From: Vibrio coralliilyticus
GTDB lineage: Bacteria; Pseudomonadota; Gammaproteobacteria; Enterobacterales; Vibrionaceae
DNA: 64,000 nt
Reading direction: 5' to 3'
NCBI RefSeq assembly: GCF_024449095.1
Contig: NZ_CP024627.1
Span: forward strand, 1,550,001-1,614,000
This document shows, one piece after another, positions 41,303 to 51,200 of this stretch; the stretch's first letter is position 1, and each line of letters opens with the position of its first letter. The notes under the pieces were generated by a model. The model did not search any database, was not told the origin of the DNA, and saw only the letters and a list, made by a program, of their open reading frames with translations. Position numbers and translations under genes: made by a program.

Positions 41303-41521
41303 ATGAATCACTACTACTTTTCACTTAACATCTCTTATCAATCTTTTCTAGCTCATTACAGTGGAGCTGCAAGCAACGTTTTAGTGATAACTGATAATGG
41401 TTTACGCTTACAATTGCCTGCATCGAGGTTCAGACCTTTTCTTAGTCAAATCGGCCTTAAAGGTCGCTTTCGTTTAACAACTGACCAAAATAACAAGTTT
41501 ATTAAGTTAGAAGTTCTGTGA
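41303..41521 (+). CDS. DUF2835 family protein
   Basis: This small 72-residue protein is recognisable as DUF2835 from FSLNISYQSFLAHYSGAASNVLV and GLRLQLPASRFRPFLSQIGLKGRF. Its function is unknown. The same gene sits between pepN and the NAD-glutamate dehydrogenase in other Vibrionaceae as far as I recall. Confidence 0.82.
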   Translation: MNHYYFSLNISYQSFLAHYSGAASNVLVITDNGLRLQLPASRFRPFLSQIGLKGRFRLTTDQNNKFIKLEVL

Positions 41522-41709
41522 GCAACTGATTTTATAGGAGTTTAAATAGTGCCTTAGTCACATTATCGAACATTTCACCTCCTACCACTCCTAAAAGAAT
41601 TAACTATTTATCAATAAAGCTTTTACAATAAAGCGGCATTACCCGTGTTAAGCACTATGCTTACAACATCCCCCAAATATATATACAATTCTAATTGTGG
41701 AGTGTGATT

Positions 41710-44700
41710 ATGACCGCGCGTGAAACTCTGATGCCGGTTCTGCTTGAAAAGGTCTACAAACTGATTCAAGACAAACTCGAGCTTGCTCATCAACCCCTAG
41801 TCACTCAACTTGCTCAGCATTTATTCAATAACATATCTCAAGACGATCTAGTCGAACGAAACGAATCTGATTTGTATGGTGCTGTAGTCAGCCTTTGGCA
41901 CCATATTAATGAGAAAAAAGCAGATGATGTATCGGTTCGAGTTTTTAACCCGACCGTAAGCCGTCAAGGATGGCAATCCACACACACCATTGTAGAAATC
42001 GTCGTTCCCGATAGTCCATTCCTTGTTGATTCGGTAAAAATGGCGCTTAGCCGTTTAGATTTAGCTTCCCACCTTATGCTTCATGGCCCTACACAAATTG
42101 AACGCAATAAAAAAGGTGAGATCATAAGTATCAACGAAGGAGAAGGTGTTCTCCAGTCACTGTTCCATATTGAGGTTGACCGCTTAAGTGCGAAGGAGAT
42201 GATGAGCTCGCTAAAAGAAGAGCTTTTGAAAATCCTGACGGATACCGCTCTAGTGGTGCAAGATTGGTTGTTGATGGTCGAGAAACTGGAAGAAGTAACG
42301 AACCAAGTTGAAGCGCATGAAGGCAAAGTTGATGTCGAACGTGATCGTTATGAGGAAACGATTAAGTTCTTACGCTGGTTAGGCGATCATAACTTCACAT
42401 TCATGGGCTACAAAGAATATGACTTGGTCAATGTGGATGGTGATACAGAGCTTCGTCCAACAGCTGATAAAGGGCTGGGGCTGTTTGCGAATCGCGATCG
42501 TGTCCGCAGCGTTAAGCTTTCTGACTTTCCAGATTCGGCACGCTTAGAAGCGAAAAAGCCGTTTTTGTTGATCATGACTAAAGGCAATACGCCTTCGCGA
42601 ATTCACCGTCCGGCATATACGGACTACATCGGTATCAAGAAATTTGATAAAGATGGTAAAGTCATTGGTGAGCACCGCTTTACGGGTCTTTACACTTCAG
42701 CTGTCTACAATCAAAGTGTGGAAAGCATCCCATTAATCCGCGAAAAAGTAGAACGTATCCTAGCCGCAAGTGGCTACCGCGAAGGTTCATACTCCTATAA
42801 AGCACTGCACAACATCTTAGAAAACTATCCGCGTGATGAACTACTTCAAGCCAACGAAGAAGAACTTCTTGAAGTGGGCATGGGCGTAGTGCAGATGCAA
42901 GATCGCGACATGCTTCGTTTATTTGTTCGCAAAGACCCGTTTGGTCGCTTCTTCAGTTGCATGGTCTACGTAACGAAAGATCGTTATAACACAGAGCTTC
43001 GTCGCCAGACTCAGCGAATATTAAAACAATATTTTGGCTGCGATAAAGAAGTAGAATTCACAACTTATTTCTCTGAAAGCCCACTAGCCAGAACTCATTA
43101 CATTGTTCGTGTTGATAACAACAACATGGATGTAGACGTAAAAATGATTGAGCAAAACTTAATGGAAGCATCTTCAACTTGGGATGATCGCCTATCAGAC
43201 GCGATTGTAGCGAACTTCGGTGAAAGTAAAGGTCTGCCTTTATCGAAAGAGTATCTACGTGCATTCCCTCGTTCATATAAAGAAGATGTTATGCCAGGTT
43301 CTGCGGTTGCAGATATCGAACGCCTTGAGGCATTGAGTGATGACAATAAACTAGGCATGCTCTTCTATCGCCCACAAGAATTGGGTTCAGATTCAAAGTC
43401 AGTTCGTCTGAAACTTTATCATCGTGATGAGCCTATTCATCTATCCGATGTGATGCCGATGCTGGAAAACCTTGGCTTACGTGTTATTGGAGAATCACCT
43501 TACGAAGTTCGCAAAGCGAACGGGCAGGTTTATTGGATCCTAGATTTCTCTATGCTGCATAAGAGCGAGAAAACTGTGGATCTTCGTGAAGCTCGTGATC
43601 GCTTCCAACAAGCGTTTGCTGCTATTTGGGCTGGCGAACTAGAAAGTGATGGCTTTAACCGTTTAGTTCTTGGGGCTTCACTCACTGGCCGTGAGATTTC
43701 TATTCTGCGTGCATACGCTCGTTACATGCGCCAGGTCGGCTTCCCATTTAGTCAACAATACATAGAGGAAACACTTAGTCACTACCCAGAATTAGCTAAG
43801 TGTCTTGTTGAGCTATTTGCCAAGCGCTTTGATCCTAAGTTCAAAGGCAGCCAGAAAGGTCAAAATGATCTGACGAAAAAGATCACTGAGAAATTGGACC
43901 ATGTAGAAAGTTTGGATGATGATCGTATTCTCCGCCGTTACATGGAAATGATCACTGCGACACTGCGTACTAACTACTACCAGCTAGATGAGAAAAAGCA
44001 GAATAAGCCTTGGTTATCATTGAAAATGAAGCCGAGTGATATTCCGGAGATCCCGCAGCCAGTACCTGCATTTGAGATCTTTGTTTACGCCCCAGACATT
44101 GAAGGTGTGCACCTTCGTGGTGGTAAAGTGGCCCGAGGTGGTTTGCGATGGTCAGACCGTCAGGAAGATTTTCGTACAGAAATCCTCGGCTTAGTAAAAG
44201 CGCAGCAAGTAAAGAATACCGTTATTGTGCCAGTCGGTGCAAAAGGTGGCTTTGTTTGTAAGCGTCAGCATACGTTGAGTGGTCGTGACGAGATTTTCGC
44301 AGAAGGCCAGCGTTGCTACAAACGCTTCATTCGTGCACTTCTAGATGTGTCAGACAACATCATCGAAGGGGAAGTGGTTCCACCTAAGAGTGTGGTTCGT
44401 CATGATGATGATGATCCATATCTAGTGGTTGCTGCAGATAAAGGCACGGCAACATTCTCTGATTTAGCAAACTCAGTTTCCGATGAATACAACTTCTGGC
44501 TTGGAGATGCGTTTGCTTCTGGCGGCTCTAACGGTTATGACCACAAAGCCATGGGCATCACGGCAAAAGGTGGTTGGGAGTCTGTAAAACGTCATTTCCG
44601 TGAAATGGGGATTGATTGTCAGACCACGGACTTTACCGTGATTGGTGTCGGCGATATGGCTGGTGACGTATTTGGTAATGGTATGCTCCTATCTAAGCAT

Positions 44701-46551
44701 ATCCGTCTTCAAGCAGCGTTTAACCACATGCACATCTTTATTGACCCAAATCCGGATTCAGCGAAGAGTTGGAAAGAGCGTGAGCGCCTGTTCAAATTGC
44801 CTCGCTCAAGTTGGGAAGATTACGATGCGAAACTGATTTCTAAAGGCGGTGGTATTTTCTCTCGTCGTGCGAAGTCGATTACACTAACGCCAGAAATTCA
44901 AAAAATGATTGGTACCAAGAAAGCTTCCTTGGCACCAAATGAGCTCATTAAGATGCTACTGAAAATGAAAGTCGATCTTTTATGGAACGGTGGTATCGGA
45001 ACTTATGTGAAAGCATCAAGCGAAACTCACACTGATGTTGGTGATCGTGCTAACGATGTTTTACGTATCGATGGGCGTGACCTGCGAGCAAAAGTGGTCG
45101 GTGAAGGCGGTAACTTAGGTATGACTCAGTTAGGTCGTATCGAGTATGCATTGACCGGTGGTCGCGTAAATACAGACTTTGTCGATAACGTTGGTGGTGT
45201 AGATTGTTCGGACAACGAAGTTAACATTAAGATCTTCTTAAATGGTCTTGTTGCTAATGGTGATCTTACAGTCAAGCAGCGTAATAAGATTCTCGAATCG
45301 ATGGAAGATGAAGTCGGTGAAATCGTACTTGATGATGCATATTGCCAATCTGAGTCTATTTCAGTAACTGAACAGCAGGGTACTTCTCTAGTCAAAGAGC
45401 AGATTCGCTTTATTCACGATTTAGAAAAAGCGGGGCACCTTGATCGTGCGCTTGAGTATATCCCTGATGATGAAACCTTACTGGAGCGAGAAAAGCTGGG
45501 CAAAGCATTAACTCGACCAGAACTCTCCGTCTTGGTCGCTTATGGCAAGATGGTTCTGAAAGAAGAGTTAGTCCATGATGATATCGCAAACGATGATTAT
45601 CATGCTCAGCAGCTGGTTAATTATTTCCCTACTGAGTTACGCCGTAACTATTCTCAACAAATGGACAACCATCCTCTACGTGCTGAGATTATTGCAACAG
45701 CGCTTGCGAACCAGATGGTTAATGAAATGGGTTGTAACTACGTGACACGTCTACAAGAAGAGACAGGTGCTCACGTTGTAGATATTGCTAATGCATATGC
45801 AGCTTCTCGCGAAATTTTTGGTTTAGGTGATGTACTCAAATCACTGCGCGAACTAGATAACCAAGCTTCAACAGAAGCTCAGTACGATATGATGTTTTAT
45901 GTCCGTCGGACTTTACGTCGACTGTCTCGCTGGCTGTTACGTAACCGCACTGGCCGTCAATGTGTGAAAGCATTGATCGAACTTTATCAAGGCGATGTAG
46001 AAACGATCAAAGCCAAGCTTGACGATATGCTGGTTCCATCAGAAGTGGAAGAGCATAATGAAATGGCACAAGCATGGATTGAACAAGGTATTAGTCCAGA
46101 GATTGCCAACTACGTTTCTCGCTTGTCTAGTTTATACTCAGTACTGGACATTTCCACAGTAGCTAGAGAAAAAGGCAAATCAGTCGAGCAGAGCGCTAAG
46201 CTGTACTACAACTTGGGCGATCGTTTGTCTCTGCATTGGTTCTTGAAACAGATCAACGGGCAGGCCGTAGACAATCATTGGCAAGCGTTAGCAAGAGCGG
46301 CTTTCCGTGAAGATCTAGACTGGCAGCAACGCCAGTTGACCGGTCAAGTTCTGAGTTGCAGTTGTGCACCGGAAGATCTTGATGTGATGAAAGCACTGGA
46401 TGATTGGATCGCCAATAATGAAGTCTCCCTTCATCGTTGGGAGAATATCCTTAATGAGTTTAAAGTTGGCTCGGTGCATGAATTTGCTAAGTTCTCCGTT
46501 GCTTTACGTGAATTGATGCTGCTTAACTTAAACTGTTCCGCGAACGAGTAA
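41710..46551 (+). CDS. gdhB: NAD-specific glutamate dehydrogenase, large (180-kDa) type
   Basis: It oxidatively deaminates glutamate to 2-oxoglutarate with NAD, feeding amino-acid carbon into the TCA cycle. The protein has 1,613 residues. N-terminal regulatory ACT-like regions occupy roughly the first 700. The catalytic domain contains LRGGKVARGGLRWSDRQEDFRTEILGLVKAQQVKN and VPVGAKGGFV (substrate Lys region). The NAD domain shows FTVIGVGDMAGDVFGNG. ATG 41710 follows GGAGTG; the upstream ATG at 41695 is rejected. Its position downstream of pepN suggests linked amino-acid catabolism. Confidence 0.94.
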   Translation: MTARETLMPVLLEKVYKLIQDKLELAHQPLVTQLAQHLFNNISQDDLVERNESDLYGAVVSLWHHINEKKADDVSVRVFNPTVSRQGWQSTHTIVEIVVPDSPFLVDSVKMALSRLDLASHLMLHGPTQIERNKKGEIISINEGEGVLQSLFHIEVDRLSAKEMMSSLKEELLKILTDTALVVQDWLLMVEKLEEVTNQVEAHEGKVDVERDRYEETIKFLRWLGDHNFTFMGYKEYDLVNVDGDTELRPTADKGLGLFANRDRVRSVKLSDFPDSARLEAKKPFLLIMTKGNTPSRIHRPAYTDYIGIKKFDKDGKVIGEHRFTGLYTSAVYNQSVESIPLIREKVERILAASGYREGSYSYKALHNILENYPRDELLQANEEELLEVGMGVVQMQDRDMLRLFVRKDPFGRFFSCMVYVTKDRYNTELRRQTQRILKQYFGCDKEVEFTTYFSESPLARTHYIVRVDNNNMDVDVKMIEQNLMEASSTWDDRLSDAIVANFGESKGLPLSKEYLRAFPRSYKEDVMPGSAVADIERLEALSDDNKLGMLFYRPQELGSDSKSVRLKLYHRDEPIHLSDVMPMLENLGLRVIGESPYEVRKANGQVYWILDFSMLHKSEKTVDLREARDRFQQAFAAIWAGELESDGFNRLVLGASLTGREISILRAYARYMRQVGFPFSQQYIEETLSHYPELAKCLVELFAKRFDPKFKGSQKGQNDLTKKITEKLDHVESLDDDRILRRYMEMITATLRTNYYQLDEKKQNKPWLSLKMKPSDIPEIPQPVPAFEIFVYAPDIEGVHLRGGKVARGGLRWSDRQEDFRTEILGLVKAQQVKNTVIVPVGAKGGFVCKRQHTLSGRDEIFAEGQRCYKRFIRALLDVSDNIIEGEVVPPKSVVRHDDDDPYLVVAADKGTATFSDLANSVSDEYNFWLGDAFASGGSNGYDHKAMGITAKGGWESVKRHFREMGIDCQTTDFTVIGVGDMAGDVFGNGMLLSKHIRLQAAFNHMHIFIDPNPDSAKSWKERERLFKLPRSSWEDYDAKLISKGGGIFSRRAKSITLTPEIQKMIGTKKASLAPNELIKMLLKMKVDLLWNGGIGTYVKASSETHTDVGDRANDVLRIDGRDLRAKVVGEGGNLGMTQLGRIEYALTGGRVNTDFVDNVGGVDCSDNEVNIKIFLNGLVANGDLTVKQRNKILESMEDEVGEIVLDDAYCQSESISVTEQQGTSLVKEQIRFIHDLEKAGHLDRALEYIPDDETLLEREKLGKALTRPELSVLVAYGKMVLKEELVHDDIANDDYHAQQLVNYFPTELRRNYSQQMDNHPLRAEIIATALANQMVNEMGCNYVTRLQEETGAHVVDIANAYAASREIFGLGDVLKSLRELDNQASTEAQYDMMFYVRRTLRRLSRWLLRNRTGRQCVKALIELYQGDVETIKAKLDDMLVPSEVEEHNEMAQAWIEQGISPEIANYVSRLSSLYSVLDISTVAREKGKSVEQSAKLYYNLGDRLSLHWFLKQINGQAVDNHWQALARAAFREDLDWQQRQLTGQVLSCSCAPEDLDVMKALDDWIANNEVSLHRWENILNEFKVGSVHEFAKFSVALRELMLLNLNCSANE

Positions 46552-46597
46552 TCAACACATATTTCGTTGAATTATTCGGTAAAACAGTCAATAATAC

Positions 46598-46623
46598 AGC
46601 CCCGTTTATACGGGGCTTTTTTC
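46598..46623 (+). terminator. Terminator between gdhB and pyrD
   Basis: The stem AGCCCCGT / ACGGGGCT with loop TTAT is followed by TTTTTT. It ends 14 bases before the pyrD ATG, so the pyrD promoter must lie at or before this structure. Confidence 0.88.
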
Positions 46624-46636
46624 TATCGGAGGCAAA

Positions 46637-47647
46637 ATGCTTTACCGTCTAGCCAGAGCTGGCTTTTTTCAACTTGATGCCGAAAAGGCACATGATCTCG
46701 CAATTCAAAACTTCAAACGTTTCACAGGAACACCTCTCGATCTTCTTTATCGTCAACAACTTCCAAATCGTCCTGTTGAATGTATGGGGCTCACTTTTCG
46801 TAATCCTGTTGGCCTTGCCGCTGGCTTGGATAAAAATGGTGAATGCATAGAGGCTTTTGATGCGATGGGCTTTGGTTTTGTTGAAGTTGGAACTGTAACA
46901 CCAAGACCACAAGCTGGTAATGATAAGCCGCGTCTTTTCCGGTTGGTGGAAGCGGAAGGTATCATCAACCGAATGGGCTTTAACAACTTAGGTGTCGATA
47001 ATCTAGTTGATAATGTGAAGAAAGCAAACTTCAATTGTGTGCTTGGTATCAATATCGGTAAGAACAAAGATACACCAATTGAAAAGGGTGCCGAAGATTA
47101 CCTGAACTGTATGGAAAAAGTGTATGAGCACGCAGGTTACATCGCGGTAAATATCTCATCGCCGAATACTCCGGGATTACGCTCACTTCAATATGGCGAG
47201 GCTCTAGATGAGTTGCTTTCCGAATTAAAAGTAAAGCAGGCCGAATTAGCTGAGAAACACAATAAATATGTTCCGCTTGCTCTAAAGATCGCACCAGATC
47301 TCAGTAACGATGAGATCAGCCAAATTTGTGATTCTTTACTGAAGAATAAAATCGATGGTGTTATTGCGACCAATACGACATTGGATCGCAGTATTGTCGA
47401 AGGTATGAAGCACGCAAATGAAGCAGGAGGTTTAAGTGGTCGACCAGTTCAATCTCGTAGCACGGAAGTTGTACGTCGTTTGCATGAAGAGTTGGGAGAG
47501 CAAATTCCCGTCATAGGGGTAGGTGGCATTGATTCGTACGTGGCTGCAAAAGAAAAGATGATGGCTGGAGCGCAACTTGTACAAGTTTACTCTGGTTTCA
47601 TCTATCACGGGCCCGCACTGGTCAGAGATATTGTTAAAAACCTATAA
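46637..47647 (+). CDS. pyrD: Dihydroorotate dehydrogenase (quinone), class 2
   Basis: This membrane-associated flavoenzyme of pyrimidine synthesis has 336 residues, as in E. coli. The N-terminal helix [22 protein letters not shown] is the quinone/membrane element. FMN and catalytic motifs are [37 protein letters not shown] with the base Ser, and IATNTTLDR. The C-terminal [28 protein letters not shown] binds phosphate. Confidence 0.96.
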   Translation: MLYRLARAGFFQLDAEKAHDLAIQNFKRFTGTPLDLLYRQQLPNRPVECMGLTFRNPVGLAAGLDKNGECIEAFDAMGFGFVEVGTVTPRPQAGNDKPRLFRLVEAEGIINRMGFNNLGVDNLVDNVKKANFNCVLGINIGKNKDTPIEKGAEDYLNCMEKVYEHAGYIAVNISSPNTPGLRSLQYGEALDELLSELKVKQAELAEKHNKYVPLALKIAPDLSNDEISQICDSLLKNKIDGVIATNTTLDRSIVEGMKHANEAGGLSGRPVQSRSTEVVRRLHEELGEQIPVIGVGGIDSYVAAKEKMMAGAQLVQVYSGFIYHGPALVRDIVKNL

Positions 47648-47654
47648 TCTATTA

Positions 47655-47667
47655 GTGACATTGTCAC
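47655..47667. promoter_or_regulatory. Perfect matS site (MatP binding)
   Basis: GTGACATTGTCAC matches the MatP consensus GTGACRNYGTCAC at every fixed position. It lies just after pyrD. MatP binding to matS organises the Ter macrodomain; matP itself is about 10 kb away at 57711. Confidence 0.82.
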
Positions 47668-47700
47668 ACGAGAAAATGGTTTGAAATTACTCGGTTTCTG

Positions 47701-47735
47701 AAGAGGGGATGATTTATCATTTCCTCTTTTTTTTT
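47701..47735 (+). terminator. Terminator of pyrD
   Basis: The stem AAGAGG / CCTCTT is extended by pairs including G-U (GGATGA / TCATTT) and followed by nine T. Confidence 0.82.
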
Positions 47736-47818
47736 GCTTATTAGCGAATAGAATTTCGGTAAATGTATGGGAAGGTAATTGAGTGTTTTACCTGAATTAA
47801 CTTTTACACGAGATTGGA

Positions 47819-48373
47819 ATGATGCTTAAACCGAGTGACAAATGGACTTGGTACTATGATGACGCAGAGCAGCACCTAATGCTGGATCTGGGTGATGATA
47901 TGGTATTCAAGACAAATCTTTCCAAAAAGTTGATTGTAGATTGTGCAATAGGTGTGAATGAGTTCTCCGTTGATGACGCATCTGCTTATCAAACCTATAA
48001 AGAGCAAATCGCCCATTTAGACCTTTCAGAACCTCGCCAAGCAGAACTGGCACTTTACTGTGTTGCTGCCAAGCGTTTCCATAAACCAGTACAGCCCAAG
48101 AGCTGGTTTTTTGATTGTCTCTCGAATGGTCTTGATACTCCTAAAGAAGGGGACTTTGTCCAGTTATCTAATAGCTACAGTGATGGATGCTTCCTGGTTC
48201 TGGAAGTAGGAGATAACGCAAGTCTATGCGCATCTATTAATTTGGACGCCTTTGTTCTTAATGGCGTGAAATCTCTCGCATTCGGTCAGGCAATAAAAGT
48301 GATGCATGACCGTATGGCTAATATTAACCATCTTTTCGCTGGTCAGACACAGCCAATGGCTCTGGTCAGCTAA
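47819..48373 (+). CDS. zapC: Cell division protein ZapC
   Basis: This 184-residue cytoplasmic Z-ring-associated protein bundles FtsZ. MMLKPSDKWTWYYDDAEQHLMLDLGDDMVFKT matches the family N terminus, and GDFVQLSNSYSDGCFLVLEVGDNASLCA is the conserved C-terminal part. Two adjacent ATGs (47819, 47822) are possible; the second fits the E. coli start MRIKP better. The pyrD-zapC order equals that of enterobacteria. Confidence 0.92.
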   Translation: MMLKPSDKWTWYYDDAEQHLMLDLGDDMVFKTNLSKKLIVDCAIGVNEFSVDDASAYQTYKEQIAHLDLSEPRQAELALYCVAAKRFHKPVQPKSWFFDCLSNGLDTPKEGDFVQLSNSYSDGCFLVLEVGDNASLCASINLDAFVLNGVKSLAFGQAIKVMHDRMANINHLFAGQTQPMALVS

Positions 48374-48400
48374 CCATTCGTTCCTTTGTTTCATTTCCCC

Positions 48401-48426
48401 GTCGGCCTGTGTGCCGACTTTTTTTT
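48401..48426 (+). terminator. Terminator of zapC
   Basis: The stem GTCGGC / GCCGAC with loop CTGTGT is followed by eight T. Confidence 0.85.
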
Positions 48427-48822
48427 GCCTGCTCGTCGTATATTGAGAGGGTACATCCGTAATTAACCCATAAATTTTCGATTTAACTATCAATAAAATA
48501 TTCCTGTTATTGATGATAGCAGAGCTGTTAGTTGTTATTTATTCCCCAATTAGCTCAAAAATGAAACTTTATTACACATTAGATATCATTTGGTGTAGTC
48601 CAGATTTGCTGTGAATAAGCATTCACTATCACCTTAAGCCAAAAGATAGGTAGGAAATTGAAAAGACACTAATGAGTACTTTGGAATTTATGGATCAAAT
48701 CAACATTGATGATGTTTTGCTCAATCAAGTGAATTGAGTGGGAGATTGACTCGGATTGGGCTAACGAAATTGTTATGGGACAGGTATAATGAAGGGTCAT
48801 TTATCAAGAATTTAAAAACACT
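48427..48822. other. ~400-bp intergenic region before rlmKL
   Basis: This is AT-rich non-coding sequence that presumably holds the rlmKL promoter. A 21-codon ORF (48672-48737) lacks a ribosome-binding site. No repeat, tRNA or convincing operator was seen. Confidence 0.4.
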
Positions 48823-50946
48823 ATGCATCAATATCTTGCGGTTACGTCCAACGGTTTGGAAAACTTGTTGGTTGAAGAGTTAACTAAGCTAGGGATCACT
48901 AATGCCAAACCTGTTCAAGCAGGGGTACGCTTTAAAGCATCAAATGAGCAAATTTATCGTTGTTGCTTATGGAGCCGCTTAGCGTCGCGTTTCGTCCGTG
49001 TGTTATCCGAGTTCACTTGTAACGATGATATGGATATCTATCTAGCAACGTCTTCAGTGAACTGGGTAAACCAATTCCATAGTTCGAAGATGTTTGTTGT
49101 TGATTTCAATGGTACTAACCGAGAAATCCGCAATAGCCAATACGGCGCAATGAAAGTGAAAGATGCCGTAGTGGATAGTTTCGAGAAAAAGAACTTGCCA
49201 AGACCGTCGATCAGTAAAGATCGTGCAGATCTTCGTATTCATGTTCGCCTGCATCGCGATAAAGCAATTCTTGGCGTGGATATGGTGGGGGGAGGCCTGC
49301 ACCAACGTGGTTATCGTCCTGAGTCTGGTCGTGCGCCACTTCGCGAAACCCTAGCTGCTGCCATTATTCTTCGTAGTGGCTGGAGTGCTGATAAGCCTCT
49401 GCTAGACCCTATGTGTGGTTCAGGCACGCTATTGATTGAAGCAGCCATGATGGCGGCGAACATGGCACCAGGCGTCAATCGTGAAAAATGGGGCTTTGAG
49501 TCACTAGAAGACTTTGAACCTGAGCTTTGGGCTGAGATTAAATCAGAAGCAGCAGTACAGGCGAGAAAGGGCGTCAAAAAAGTTGACACTAAGTTTTTCG
49601 GCTTTGACAACGATGCAAAAGTACTTAAAACGGCAAAAGACAACGCCCGTCGAGCAGGTGTTGATGCTCTGATTGAATTTAATCTTGGCGATGCCGCTCA
49701 AGTTAAACGTCCTAAAGAGTTTACAGCAGGCGTTATTGTTTCAAACCCGCCATATGGTGAGCGTTTAGGGACGCATCCAGGCTTAATTGCTCTGTACACC
49801 GCATTTGGTGCCCAGCTAAAATCTGAATTTGGTGGCTGCCAAGCGTCTATATTCTCTAGTTCTGACGAGCTTTTAAGCTGTTTGCGCATGCGCGCAGATA
49901 AACAGTTCAAACTGAATAATGGTGCGTTACCTTGTCACCAGAAGAACTACTTGATTAGTGAGCGTCCGGTAGAAAATGAAGGTGTCAATGTCACAGAGTC
50001 GTTAATTGCTCCTGATTTCTCTAACCGATTGAAGAAGAACATTGCCAAAATTGGCAAATGGGCGCGCAAAGAAAAGCTCGATTGCTACCGAATCTATGAT
50101 GCAGACCTACCTGAATATAACGTAGCTATTGATGTTTACCTCGATCATCTTGTGATCCAAGAATACGCTGCACCAAAGAATATCCCAGAAGAGAAGGCGA
50201 AGCGCCGTTTAACGGATATTATTCGTGCAGCAATTCAAGTGACTGGTACGGAAGCAAATAAGGTTGTGCTTAAGGTCCGAGAGAAGCAAAAGGGACGCTC
50301 ACAGTATCAGAAACTCTCCCAAGAATCTGAAACCATGCATGTTAACGAATATGGCGTTAATTTGATCGTCAATCTGCATGACTATCTCGATACGGGCTTG
50401 TTCCTTGATCATAAGCTAACTCGTCGCAAGTTGGGTGAAATGGCCAAAGGTAAAGACTTCTTGAACTTGTTTGCTTACACAGGTTCAGGTACCGTTCATG
50501 CGGCCTGTGGTGGTGCGAAATCGACAACAACAGTGGATATGTCTAATACCTATCTTGAGTGGGCTAAAGAAAACATGAAGCTTAATGGTCAGGTAGGGAG
50601 GCAGCACAAATTTGAACAGGCAGACTGCTTGCAGTGGCTAGAAAGTTCAAATTCACAGTTTGACCTAATTTTTATTGATCCTCCGACGTTCTCTAACTCG
50701 AAGAGGATGCAGCAAAGTTTTGATGTTCAAAGAGACCATATTCAGCTGATGAAAAATCTAAAGCGACTGCTACGTCCAGGTGGAACCATCGTATTCTCGA
50801 ACAATAAACGACAGTTCAAAATGGACATAGAAGCGATGAGTGAATTGAATCTCAATGCGAAAAATATATCGAGTCAAACTTTGCCGTTAGACTTTTCTCG
50901 CAATAAACATATTCACAACTGCTGGATTGTGACTCACACAGAATAG
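48823..50946 (+). CDS. rlmKL: 23S rRNA methyltransferase RlmKL (m2G2445 / m7G2069)
   Basis: This bifunctional protein has 707 residues (E. coli 702). The N-terminal THUMP domain and RlmL methyltransferase carry [24 protein letters not shown] and catalytic [10 protein letters not shown]. The C-terminal RlmK methyltransferase carries [32 protein letters not shown] and [12 protein letters not shown]. Both SAM motifs are intact, so both activities are expected. The ATG at 48823 matches family starts. Confidence 0.95.
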   Translation: MHQYLAVTSNGLENLLVEELTKLGITNAKPVQAGVRFKASNEQIYRCCLWSRLASRFVRVLSEFTCNDDMDIYLATSSVNWVNQFHSSKMFVVDFNGTNREIRNSQYGAMKVKDAVVDSFEKKNLPRPSISKDRADLRIHVRLHRDKAILGVDMVGGGLHQRGYRPESGRAPLRETLAAAIILRSGWSADKPLLDPMCGSGTLLIEAAMMAANMAPGVNREKWGFESLEDFEPELWAEIKSEAAVQARKGVKKVDTKFFGFDNDAKVLKTAKDNARRAGVDALIEFNLGDAAQVKRPKEFTAGVIVSNPPYGERLGTHPGLIALYTAFGAQLKSEFGGCQASIFSSSDELLSCLRMRADKQFKLNNGALPCHQKNYLISERPVENEGVNVTESLIAPDFSNRLKKNIAKIGKWARKEKLDCYRIYDADLPEYNVAIDVYLDHLVIQEYAAPKNIPEEKAKRRLTDIIRAAIQVTGTEANKVVLKVREKQKGRSQYQKLSQESETMHVNEYGVNLIVNLHDYLDTGLFLDHKLTRRKLGEMAKGKDFLNLFAYTGSGTVHAACGGAKSTTTVDMSNTYLEWAKENMKLNGQVGRQHKFEQADCLQWLESSNSQFDLIFIDPPTFSNSKRMQQSFDVQRDHIQLMKNLKRLLRPGGTIVFSNNKRQFKMDIEAMSELNLNAKNISSQTLPLDFSRNKHIHNCWIVTHTE

Positions 50947-50957
50947 TAGGCCAAGAT

Positions 50958-51200
50958 TTGATCACACTTTACAGTACAGAAGGGTGCCATCTCTGTGAGA
51001 TGGCCTATGACCTTTGCCAACAAGCAAAGGTCAGCCAGGACGTAGAGATTGTCGATATTGCATTCGATGATGAGCTATTTTCTCGTTACGGCGTCACTAT
51101 TCCCGTTCTTAATATCAACGGTGAAGAGTTGAACTGGCCATTTGATTTACAAGAATTACAACATTGGTTGGAACAAAATGGCATTACTTACCATAAATAA
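50958..51200 (+). CDS. Glutaredoxin-like protein
   Basis: This 80-residue thioredoxin-fold protein has the redox-type motif GCHLC near its N terminus and the cis-Pro strand GVTIPVLNINGEE. It belongs to the DUF836/glutaredoxin-family proteins found before uup in Vibrio. The start appears to be TTG at 50958 with AGG upstream. It overlaps the uup start by 23 bases and follows rlmKL by 11, so the three genes probably form an operon. Confidence 0.82.
   Translation: MITLYSTEGCHLCEMAYDLCQQAKVSQDVEIVDIAFDDELFSRYGVTIPVLNINGEELNWPFDLQELQHWLEQNGITYHK

Noticed and set aside
48672..48737. 21-codon ORF before rlmKL as a leader peptide
   Set aside because: No ribosome-binding site and no attenuator-like hairpins after it.
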